Shown piece by piece: positions 1 to 7,937 of a DNA stretch of 11,136 bases. Origin of the DNA: an uncultured Erysipelotrichaceae bacterium (GTDB taxonomy: Bacteria; Bacillota_I; Bacilli_A; Erysipelotrichales; Erysipelotrichaceae). Position 1 is the first letter of the stretch; each line of letters begins with the position of its first letter. The position numbers were made by a program, and so were the translations under genes. The notes below the pieces were generated by a model that saw nothing but the letters and a program-made list of their open reading frames with translations, was not told the DNA's origin and did no database searches. The stretch is taken from positions 1-11,136 of the forward strand of contig CADBPK010000072.1 of NCBI GenBank assembly GCA_902796465.1, in the 5' to 3' direction.

Positions 1-494
1 AGAACAAACGGAAGGAACGCCATGGCCGCAAGTTCGCCGAGTGCGCCCCGAACATAAATATCCATGATCCGGTAATTTGTATACAAGAAGGCAGCACCTG
101 CAAGAAAGCCGGCATATTCATTTTTCGTGACGCTTTCAGCGAGCCGGATCATACCGATGGCCGAGATCCATGTATACAGGAAAACAATGAAGATATATGA
201 CCTTGCCAGGGAAACACCGGCAATGTAGAGAAATGCGGCCGGATACAGAAGAATATCGCAGTAAAACAGCGGACTACCGTAACCGAATCCGTTATTTTTA
301 TACGGATATACAGCCGGCAGGAAACTGCCGTTTCTGAATGATCCGGCAAGCCCTTCGATCCTTGACAGATGGAAGAATGTATCGTGTTCAACAGGCAGAA
401 AATCCCGTATCAGGTACGGATACATCAGAAGACATGTGAACACAAAAGCAGTCAATACGATTTTCCATCTGATGTTTGCAAACCATTTTTTCAT
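1..494 (-). CDS. PTPS-related (PF10131-like) polytopic membrane protein, probable GT-C type; 3' end outside window
   Basis: This is the N-terminal 164 residues of a gene that runs off the left edge. I read it by translating the minus strand from the ATG at 494-492. A basic N-terminus (MKKW...) leads into a membrane segment at about residues 11-30. Next comes an exoplasmic stretch with HDTFFHLSRIEGL (37-49) and NNGFGYGSPLFY (67-78), then further hydrophobic segments near 80-95, 98-116 and 127-140. The acidic/His motif followed by a 'GYG..LFY' block is typical of bacterial proteins carrying the '6-pyruvoyl-tetrahydropterin synthase related' membrane domain. These resemble GT-C glycosyltransferases and YfhO-like proteins; the name does not imply pterin synthesis. 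The start codon overlaps the stop of the upstream PMT-like gene (ATGA), so the two are probably translationally coupled. A GGGGTGG stretch just upstream could act as a weak ribosome site. Substrate and product are unknown; a role in surface glycan or glycolipid assembly is inference. Confidence 0.82.
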   Translation of the reverse strand, partial: MKKWFANIRWKIVLTAFVFTCLLMYPYLIRDFLPVEHDTFFHLSRIEGLAGSFRNGSFLPAVYPYKNNGFGYGSPLFYCDILLYPAAFLYIAGVSLARSYIFIVFLYTWISAIGMIRLAESVTKNEYAGFLAGAAFLYTNYRIMDIYVRGALGELAAMAFLPFV

Positions 495-2446
495 CCGAAA
501 TACCACCCCGGCAGCCACTCCAGCAGCCGAACATAGCCCTGACTTGTCCCGAATCCGGTGACAACCGGCAGGAAAATGATAAAGAGGAGAATATACGCAG
601 CCAGAAAAGCGGTCGCCCGGCGTTTATCACGATCTTTTCTGCTCAGATGATATGCAGCATAGGTGACTGCAGCGGCCGTGAAAATGGAAGTGGGATAGAA
701 ATGATAGGCGAATACACAGCGCTGCACAAGGGATACCCAAGGCATCAGAGCGGTGAAGTATCCCGTGAGAATGATCCATCCGGCAGGATCTTTTTCCTTT
801 ACCGTGCGGTAAATGGTATATATGATTGCCGGCAGCCCGGCCCATGTCAGCAGAGGATTGCTGAAACAGGATATCGTGTGCATAACACCGTCTGTTTCGG
901 TGTGGACATAATACCAGATCGGTCTGAGATCCAGCAGCCACTGATACCACGAACTCTGGAAAGGATGCTCCGCCTTCAGATCTATGTGATAACGGTACAT
1001 ATGAACATTCTGTTCCCATACATTTCTTACAGACCATTCGTTTGTCCAGACCCGGTCAGGGAGATAGCTGATCCAGTAGATTACAGCGGGAATCAGGATA
1101 AAGAACAGGAAACAAAGCAGGATCGTATACAGGAAATACCGTGGGAAAAGTTTTTTTACATGCCGGATATCATCCTGCTGTTCCGGTGAAAAACCGCTGC
1201 TGTCTTCCTTTACGGCCCGGCGATATTCCCTGAAGCGCATGCAGAGATTCGTAAAGAGCAGAATTGCCAGACCGACAGCACTGTAACAGGCAGTCCATTT
1301 GACTGCAATGCCGATTCCCATGGCGACACCGCTGAGGAAAAGATAATACATTTGCCGGCGGAAAGATGTGATATAAAAGCTGCCCCGGAAGAAACGGATC
1401 ATGTAACAGTACATGAGAAGGATGAAGAAGATACTGAAGGGCTCCAGGGTGCCGATTCTTGAGGTTGTCATATGCATGAAATCGAAGGCGGTGAGAGCGG
1501 TGCCGAACATGCAGTAAAACGGATGATAAAAAATGTTTTTCAGAACCACATACATCAGGGGGATGATAAGGATTCCGAATACAGCACCGGGCAGCCGCCA
1601 GGCAAATGGATTCATGCCGAACATTTTGATGGACAGCGCCATGATGTTGGTGCCGAAAAGGGGGTGTACAGTTGCGTAAAGATACTGACCATTAGCGATT
1701 TCCCACGCGTTGCGGGGATGGTATACTTCATCGAAATATCCTTCCTCGTAATATGTCGGGTCAGAGACGAGTTTATTCTGTTCATCGACTGTCAGGGAAG
1801 CCGGATATGCCGTCCCGGCATAGTTGTCTTCAAATACGCTGACAGGCAGGAAGGAATCGGTGCCGGCTTTGCGGAATGCAATCTCCGTAAGGGAAGCTGA
1901 TAAACGGCCGCTGGAAATCCGGATGAACCGGTAATCGGCGTTGCACGGATAGATGCCGTAATGATAGATACCGTTATCTTCAAGGTTCAGGAAATGTTCC
2001 CATGTAATACCGTCGTGTGAGCCGTACAAGGAAATATCCGATGTACCGAGCTGATAGTAATCTGTATCGGGAGAGAAGCCTTCCCCGTATACTGCATAAA
2101 CTGCATCGGAATGTGTTTCATCTGTCAGCTCCAGTACAAATGACTGACCTGCATCCTGCGGCTGCCAGGTCGTTTCCGGGAAAATGGATGTTCCCAGTTT
2201 TGTGAAAGTGATAACAGCTGTTACAGATGTCAGGATCAGGATCGCTGCGGCGTCCTGCCTTCCCCATACCGGTTTTCTGACCGGCTTCAGAAAGGAAAGG
2301 GCAGACGCTTCGGTTCTGTATGCAGCGTCTGCTTTCGGAAATAAAAGGGATATGAGAAAGGACGCTGCTGTACAGATCATGCACAGTATCAGAATTGTAA
2401 TCAGTTCCTGATCGCGGAAAAGATGCAGGCTTGTTTCGTTCAGCAT
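491..2446 (-). CDS. PMT-family (GT39-like) polyprenyl-phosphate-sugar glycosyltransferase with inserted F5/8C-like domain
   Basis: The 651-residue protein is a GT-C enzyme related to dolichyl-phosphate-mannose-protein mannosyltransferases, which move a sugar from a polyprenyl phosphate to an acceptor outside the membrane. Visible family marks are the acidic pair in YFDEVYHPRNAWE (237-249, D239-E240), HPLFG (261-265) and the C-terminal HPFQSSW...LDLRPIWYY block (494-513). About 11-12 membrane segments are apparent. Two precede the catalytic loop: 15-36, then a basic cytoplasmic loop (38-64), then 66-85. By the positive-inside rule the N-terminus is therefore outside, and the second helix matches the usual PMT helix 1. 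Residues 90-195 are soluble and resemble an F5/8 type C (discoidin) carbohydrate-binding fold, with 'YGSHDGITWE' (141-150) and 'YRFIRISSG' (172-180). The start is fixed by an in-frame TGA two codons upstream (2452-2450). No ribosome site is seen, and a promoter -10 lies only 6 nt upstream. The sugar and acceptor cannot be told from sequence. Confidence 0.88.
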   Translation of the reverse strand: MLNETSLHLFRDQELITILILCMICTAASFLISLLFPKADAAYRTEASALSFLKPVRKPVWGRQDAAAILILTSVTAVITFTKLGTSIFPETTWQPQDAGQSFVLELTDETHSDAVYAVYGEGFSPDTDYYQLGTSDISLYGSHDGITWEHFLNLEDNGIYHYGIYPCNADYRFIRISSGRLSASLTEIAFRKAGTDSFLPVSVFEDNYAGTAYPASLTVDEQNKLVSDPTYYEEGYFDEVYHPRNAWEIANGQYLYATVHPLFGTNIMALSIKMFGMNPFAWRLPGAVFGILIIPLMYVVLKNIFYHPFYCMFGTALTAFDFMHMTTSRIGTLEPFSIFFILLMYCYMIRFFRGSFYITSFRRQMYYLFLSGVAMGIGIAVKWTACYSAVGLAILLFTNLCMRFREYRRAVKEDSSGFSPEQQDDIRHVKKLFPRYFLYTILLCFLFFILIPAVIYWISYLPDRVWTNEWSVRNVWEQNVHMYRYHIDLKAEHPFQSSWYQWLLDLRPIWYYVHTETDGVMHTISCFSNPLLTWAGLPAIIYTIYRTVKEKDPAGWIILTGYFTALMPWVSLVQRCVFAYHFYPTSIFTAAAVTYAAYHLSRKDRDKRRATAFLAAYILLFIIFLPVVTGFGTSQGYVRLLEWLPGWYFG

Positions 2447-2452
2447 ATTTCA

Positions 2453-2461
2453 ATTATAGCA
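2453..2461 (-). promoter_or_regulatory. Extended -10 promoter for the divergent glycosyltransferase genes
   Basis: On the minus strand the sequence reads TGCTATAAT, a perfect extended -10 element. The last T of the -10 is 6 nt before the ATG at 2446, so transcription would begin at or within a base of the start codon and give a leaderless message. No good -35 is present at 16-18 bp spacing, which an extended -10 can tolerate. The region upstream of it runs into the first CIRCE operator at 2482. This is a prediction from sequence only. Confidence 0.55.
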
Positions 2462-2481
2462 AAAAAGAAGCCTAAAAATTA

Positions 2482-2508
2482 TTAGCACTCAACTTGACAG
2501 TCTGCTAA
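2482..2508 (+). promoter_or_regulatory. CIRCE operator 1 (HrcA binding site), around the groESL -35
   Basis: The left arm TTAGCACTC (2482-2490) matches the CIRCE consensus exactly. After a 9-nt spacer, the right arm GTCTGCTAA (2500-2508) matches GAGTGCTAA at 7 of 9 positions. The spacer holds the groESL -35 box TTGACA. HrcA bound here would block RNA polymerase at groESL and lies beside the divergent promoter. HrcA itself is not encoded in the window. Confidence 0.9.
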
Positions 2509-2522
2509 TTCGTGCATACAAT
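2494..2522 (+). promoter_or_regulatory. groESL promoter, sigma-A type
   Basis: TTGACA (2494-2499) is followed after exactly 17 bp by TACAAT (2517-2522), a near-consensus vegetative promoter. Transcription should start near 2529, giving a leader of about 43 nt. The -35 lies inside CIRCE operator 1 and the expected start point lies at the left edge of operator 2, so both sites can repress it. Confidence 0.88.
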
Positions 2523-2529
2523 ACTGTTG

Positions 2530-2556
2530 TTAGCAAATACAATATATGAGTGCTAA
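2530..2556 (+). promoter_or_regulatory. CIRCE operator 2 (HrcA binding site), in the groESL leader
   Basis: The right arm GAGTGCTAA (2548-2556) is a perfect CIRCE arm. The left arm TTAGCAAAT (2530-2538) keeps the outer six bases TTAGCA and is degenerate in the inner three. The spacer is the canonical 9 nt. It begins about at the predicted transcription start, so it would also appear in the mRNA as a small TTAGCA/TGCTAA hairpin before the ribosome site at 2561-2566 (AGGAGG). Confidence 0.85.
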
Positions 2557-2571
2557 ACGAAGGAGGCATAT

Positions 2572-4481
<1,910 letters not shown>

Positions 4482-4490
4482 TTTAAGTAG

Positions 4491-4523
4491 AGAACTGTTT
4501 TACCTGAAACAGTTCTTTTTTTT
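4491..4523 (+). terminator. Intrinsic terminator of groESL
   Basis: A perfect 10-bp stem, AGAACTGTTT (4491-4500) with AAACAGTTCT (4507-4516), encloses a 6-nt loop and is followed by a run of eight T residues (4516-4523). It lies 10 bp after the groEL stop and separates groESL from the next operon. Confidence 0.95.
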
Positions 4524-4532
4524 ATCTTCTTT

Positions 4533-4541
4533 TGGTAGAAT
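4533..4541 (+). promoter_or_regulatory. Possible extended -10 promoter of the gtrA-LCP operon
   Basis: TGGTAGAAT fits the extended -10 pattern TGnTAnAAT. It lies directly after the groESL terminator and before the first gene of the next operon. No convincing -35 is visible because the upstream DNA is the terminator T-tract. Transcription would start near 4548, only about 4 nt before the ATG at 4552, and would exclude the earlier ATG at 4543. Confidence 0.4.
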
Positions 4542-4551
4542 TATGTACGTT

Positions 4552-4974
4552 ATGAAAAAGCTGATCGATGTATTGAAAGAAAAATTTATGAACCGCCGGT
4601 TCCTGACATTCGGTTTAATCGGAGTTGTTAATACGCTTCTTGCCCAGCTGCTGTACATGCTGTTTGTAACACTCGGCATACAGGTGTCTGCGGCGAGCAT
4701 TCTTGGGGATGTGATAACAATGGCTTTTTCCTATGTGATGAATATGAAATTCACCTATCATGAGAAGATGTCATGGAAGTCTGCGGCTGCATTCCCGCTT
4801 TCCTATGTTCCGGGAATCACGATCAATGCAGCAGCGGTCTGGATCATCAGCGATATCCTGCATATGCCTAAGCTGTGGGCAAAGGCAATTGCGCTGCCGT
4901 TCGCAGTGCCGATCAATTTTCTGTGCATGAATCTGATCGTTAAAAAGTTTTCGAAAAAGGAGAATACGAAATGA
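4552..4974 (+). CDS. GtrA-family membrane protein (putative polyprenyl-phosphate-sugar flippase)
   Basis: The 140-residue protein has the GtrA size and layout. A basic N-terminus ends in NRRFLTFGLIGVVNTLLAQLL (14-34), and four membrane segments lie near 18-40, 46-64, 82-102 and 112-131. Family-type blocks are YVMNMKFTYHEK (61-72, the 'N-x-x-F' turn) and VPINFLCMNLIVKKF (119-133). GtrA-type proteins are thought to move undecaprenyl-phosphate-linked sugars across the membrane for GT-C enzymes. The partner GtrB-type synthase is not in this window. The start is uncertain: ATG codons exist at 4543, 4552 and 4588. I chose 4552 because the likely promoter start lies after 4543 and because MKKL is a usual beginning; no strong ribosome site marks any of them. 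The stop overlaps the next start (ATGA). Confidence 0.87.
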   Translation: MKKLIDVLKEKFMNRRFLTFGLIGVVNTLLAQLLYMLFVTLGIQVSAASILGDVITMAFSYVMNMKFTYHEKMSWKSAAAFPLSYVPGITINAAAVWIISDILHMPKLWAKAIALPFAVPINFLCMNLIVKKFSKKENTK

Positions 4975-6560
4975 TTATTTCGGTGATCCCGGCTGTCCTC
5001 ATGATCCTTCTCGCAGAAGGTATCGGAATATGGACTCTGGATCTTATGCATGTTGAAAGAGAAGGGTATTCTGCGCCGGTCGGCACGGCTGTTTTGTTCT
5101 GTATTCTGCAGCTCGTCTATCTGCCTGCTCTTCTGCTGCACTGGAATATCCTTTACAGCAATATAGCGTCCGCAGTGGTGCTTGTTTTATGTCTTTATTT
5201 CCCGCTCAAACGCAGAAAAGACATCAGGACATCATTATTCCGCCGTGAAAGCATTTATATTCTGGTCAGCGCGGCTTTGTTCATCTATCTGCTGTCAAAT
5301 TATGACATCAATGTGATCATGAATTCCGATTTTGAACTGGCCAGAATGAACAGTCTGCTCGGCAGCGGACATATTTTCCTGGAAACTTTCCATCTGCAGG
5401 GATATACATTGCTGGGGACTTTCTTCAACTGGGCAGACCTGAGCGGTGAATCCGTTATGGCAGTATATATACTGGGCATTCTGATCCACTGTATTTCAGC
5501 TATGCTGTACCTGAATATTATCGACAGTTTTTCACTGCGGAATCCCTGGTTCAAATTCACCATCGTTGCGGGAGCGCTCTTTTATCTGAATTTCTACTCA
5601 TGGAAGATTGCCGGAGCTTTCCATGGCAGCAACTGGCGCATTGTCTTTATTGCTATGATGCTGTTCTGTGCCTACCAATGGATACGGAGAGAGAACGAAC
5701 AGATCAAATACCTTCTGTTGTTTTTCAGCGGTGCCGGTATGTTCTGCCATCCGTCTTTCTCGATACTCTCTCTGGAAATCATTCTCTGCGTAACGGTATT
5801 CACATTCCATGAGGAAAAGATACGCTCGCTGTTTGATTTTACGACATTTATAATTCCCAATGTGATTTACTCTGCCTGTCTGTTCGGTTATGGATATGCA
5901 TGGGTGGGATGGCTGCTGATCGCTGCCTATACTGCTTTCTGCTTCATGAGGTATAAGAAAAAACCACGGCGTATGCTGGTCCGGGCAGAAGATTTTCTGA
6001 TCGAGCATCATGCAAAGATCTTTCTGGTTGCCATACCGGCCGCGGCGGTTGCCATCACATTATTTTCACGGATGTTTTTCCCGGAACTTACCATTCCGTA
6101 CAGCCGCTACCTGAAATTCTTTAATATCAAACCGGCCAAGATCTATCTTTTTCTGCACAGTTCTGCTCTGGATATGATTCTGAATGTGATCCGGTGGCTG
6201 GGATTTATACTGCTGCTTGCAATGGCAAAAGACAGAGAGAACAGGATGGTCCGATATCTGTATCTGTTAATGGCGGTATTTTTTCTGAATCCTCTCTGCA
6301 TGGGTATCATTGCAAAGACGATCGGAACGGTCACCTATGCCGGTGAGTTTGAGATTCTGTTTAATCCGTTTACGGATATCGTTATTTTTGTCGCTTTGTA
6401 TCATGTTTTTGAATGGAAAACCCTCCTGCAGTGGGTGCTGGAGATTGCCTTGGTATTTGCTGCACTTGCGGGACATATCGGATCGTTTATGCGAAAGCCG
6501 TTCGGGCTTTATACTGATCTTCTTCAGGATTCCGAAGTGGTTGTGGAGATGGAACAATGA
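4971..6560 (+). CDS. Uncharacterised large polytopic membrane protein, possibly GT-C-like
   Basis: I do not recognise this 529-residue protein with confidence; it may belong to one of the large Bacillota membrane-protein DUF families (DUF6077 is a guess). It has about 11-13 hydrophobic segments, including 2-22, 38-57, 61-78, 94-109, 162-183 and several to about 490. A conserved-looking exoplasmic or loop stretch, INVIMNSDFELARMNSLLGS (113-132), carries an Asp-x-Glu motif early in the protein, where GT-C glycosyltransferases keep their catalytic acids. That resemblance is suggestive only. The C-terminus is a short acidic cytoplasmic-type tail. AAGGAG at 4957-4962 gives a good start. The gene overlaps the GtrA gene before it and the HAD phosphatase after it by 4 bp each (ATGA), so the three products are probably made in step. 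A role in surface polymer or glycolipid assembly is inferred from neighbours. Confidence 0.8.
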   Translation: MIISVIPAVLMILLAEGIGIWTLDLMHVEREGYSAPVGTAVLFCILQLVYLPALLLHWNILYSNIASAVVLVLCLYFPLKRRKDIRTSLFRRESIYILVSAALFIYLLSNYDINVIMNSDFELARMNSLLGSGHIFLETFHLQGYTLLGTFFNWADLSGESVMAVYILGILIHCISAMLYLNIIDSFSLRNPWFKFTIVAGALFYLNFYSWKIAGAFHGSNWRIVFIAMMLFCAYQWIRRENEQIKYLLLFFSGAGMFCHPSFSILSLEIILCVTVFTFHEEKIRSLFDFTTFIIPNVIYSACLFGYGYAWVGWLLIAAYTAFCFMRYKKKPRRMLVRAEDFLIEHHAKIFLVAIPAAAVAITLFSRMFFPELTIPYSRYLKFFNIKPAKIYLFLHSSALDMILNVIRWLGFILLLAMAKDRENRMVRYLYLLMAVFFLNPLCMGIIAKTIGTVTYAGEFEILFNPFTDIVIFVALYHVFEWKTLLQWVLEIALVFAALAGHIGSFMRKPFGLYTDLLQDSEVVVEMEQ

Positions 6561-7129
6561 ATGTATTTGATTTTGACAACACAATTTACCGCGGCGATTC
6601 CACATTCGGATTTGTCCGGTACTGCTACAGGCATTATCCCCGTACGCTCCGCAGCATTCCCAGAACGGCATGGTACGGTCTTCTTTACGGACTGCGGATC
6701 GTTCCGAAGCTGACATTCAAGGAAAATCTGTTTCATATGTTCGTGTATGTGGACGATATGGAGGAAGCAGTGGAATCATTTACGACTTCCCGTCTGAATC
6801 ATATCAAGGGCTGGTATCTGCAGATGCAGGAGCCTGATGATATGATTATTTCTGCTTCCCCGCAGTTCCTAATTCAGTCTTTTTGTGATAAAATTCATAT
6901 CCGTACTGTGATTGCAAGCCCGGTCGATCCGAAAACAGGAAAGTATCACGGGCTGAATTGTCATGGGAAGGAAAAGGTCAGAAAACTGGATGAATTATAT
7001 CCGGGAACCGTAATAGACCGATTTTATTCCGATTCAAAGTCGGATACACCTCTGGCCGAAAGGGCGGCCAGGGCGTTTCTTGTGTCAGGAGACAGAATAA
7101 CAGACTGGTTTCCCGTTAAAGATAAATAA
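6557..7129 (+). CDS. HAD-IB family phosphatase (SerB-like fold)
   Basis: The 190-residue soluble protein carries all four HAD motifs. Motif I is DFDNT (5-9), with nucleophile D5 and acid/base D7. Motif II is ISASP (98-102, S99). Motif III lysine lies in HGKEKVRK (136-143). Motif IV is SDSKSDTPL (158-166), with D159 and D163 for Mg2+. Residues 15-90 form an alpha-helical C1-type cap, the arrangement of phosphoserine-phosphatase relatives. It should remove phosphate from a small molecule or lipid-linked substrate; the actual substrate is unknown. True SerB is not favoured, because the neighbours are membrane and envelope genes and no serine-pathway gene is present. The start overlaps the preceding stop (ATGA). 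A phosphatase acting on a polyprenyl-phosphate or sugar-phosphate intermediate of the operon is my inference. Confidence 0.9.
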   Translation: MNVFDFDNTIYRGDSTFGFVRYCYRHYPRTLRSIPRTAWYGLLYGLRIVPKLTFKENLFHMFVYVDDMEEAVESFTTSRLNHIKGWYLQMQEPDDMIISASPQFLIQSFCDKIHIRTVIASPVDPKTGKYHGLNCHGKEKVRKLDELYPGTVIDRFYSDSKSDTPLAERAARAFLVSGDRITDWFPVKDK

Positions 7130-7153
7130 ACCGGATCAGTTCGGAGAATAGAA

Positions 7154-7915
7154 ATGGACAGAAAAACGAAAATAAGAAGACAGAACAGACGGATCAACAA
7201 TCTGATGATCCTGGTATTGATGATCCTGACTGCGTTTAGTTCAGTTATGATCATCCTTTCCGCTTTTCTCAGTGCAGGCGCACAGGAGGGGGAAGGAGAA
7301 AAGGAAACTCTGGTTGTTGATGCCGATAGAAATCAGAACAAGTATTATACGATCGGAAATAATCCAACTGATCTGCAGAAGGAGTATTTTACGGAATTGT
7401 CGGATGCGGTAGACTCAGGAGATAAGAAAAGTATTGCTGAGAGTGTAGTAAAATCCTTTATCGCCGATTATTTCACATGGTCCAACAAAGACGGCAACTA
7501 TGAAGTCGGCGGGATGGAATACATGTTTGTTCCGGAAAGAGATAACTTTGCGCTTTATTCCAGATGGAATTTCTATGCGGATCTGGATAAAAACCTGAAA
7601 CAGTACGGACGAGAAGCACTGATCCGGATCAGGGAAGTGAAAATTACACAAACGGTCCCGGCAACATATGACTACACATATGAAAAAGAGATGGAAAATC
7701 TTCCGGAAGACGGAGAAGAACAGACGGAAGAAGCACAGACCGAAGAAGTGCAGACCGAAACGGTAACGGATACATATGAAGGATATCGCGTGACCGCTGA
7801 ATGGACTTACGGCAATACAGAAATGAACACTGATGGCTTTATGACGAACGGCATTTTTACAGTAGTAGATAATGACGGACGGATGGAGATCATCGCGATC
7901 CAGAAAGCAGAATGA
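7154..7915 (+). CDS. Uncharacterised single-pass membrane-anchored protein with acidic Gln-Thr-Glu repeat
   Basis: This 253-residue protein is not one I recognise. A very basic N-terminus (MDRKTKIRRQNRR) precedes one membrane helix at about 15-41, so the rest should be outside the cell. The extracellular part begins with an acidic linker (44-58). It then has a mixed domain (about 70-170) containing ESVVKSFIADYFTWSNKDG (96-114), a spacing reminiscent of NTF2-like/TcpC-VirB8-type domains, though this is a weak likeness. Residues 182-205 are an acidic repeat (EEQTEEAQTEEVQTE) that interrupts the domain, and a C-terminal beta-rich part follows with YRVTAEWTYGN and GIFTVVDNDGRMEIIAIQ. CGGAGA at 7142-7147 supports the start. 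It lies 24 bp after the HAD gene and 22 bp before the LCP gene, so co-transcription is likely. A helper or regulator of the LCP protein is possible but unproven. Confidence 0.85.
   Translation: MDRKTKIRRQNRRINNLMILVLMILTAFSSVMIILSAFLSAGAQEGEGEKETLVVDADRNQNKYYTIGNNPTDLQKEYFTELSDAVDSGDKKSIAESVVKSFIADYFTWSNKDGNYEVGGMEYMFVPERDNFALYSRWNFYADLDKNLKQYGREALIRIREVKITQTVPATYDYTYEKEMENLPEDGEEQTEEAQTEEVQTETVTDTYEGYRVTAEWTYGNTEMNTDGFMTNGIFTVVDNDGRMEIIAIQKAE
7715..7756 (+). repeat. Short in-frame tandem repeat coding Glu-Glu-(Ala/Val)-Gln-Thr
   Basis: Three units lie in tandem: GAAGAACAGACG (7715-7726), GAAGAAGCACAGACC (7727-7741) and GAAGAAGTGCAGACC (7742-7756). The first lacks one codon. All keep the reading frame and code for an acidic, glutamine- and threonine-rich insertion in the extracellular part of the 253-residue protein. 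Copy number may vary between strains. Confidence 0.8.
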
Positions 7916-7937
7916 AACCGGAACAGGAAGAGATATT

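Noticed and set aside
476..1189. 237-codon plus-strand open frame opposite the PMT gene
   Set aside because: It lies wholly antisense to a clear PMT-family gene, shows no domain or ribosome site, and has the unordered composition of a shadow frame.
5598..6011. 137-codon minus-strand frame inside the 529-residue gene
   Set aside because: No start signal or recognisable domain, and it is fully inside a well-supported coupled gene.
6557..7129. SerB (phosphoserine phosphatase) assignment for the HAD gene
   Set aside because: The fold and motifs fit the subfamily, but the substrate is not fixed by sequence and the neighbours are envelope genes, so only the family is named.
7872..7937. Earlier ATG for the LCP gene
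   Set aside because: It lies inside the preceding gene, has no ribosome site, and adds 22 residues that are an out-of-frame reading of that gene's end; 7938 has a good AGGAAGAG.
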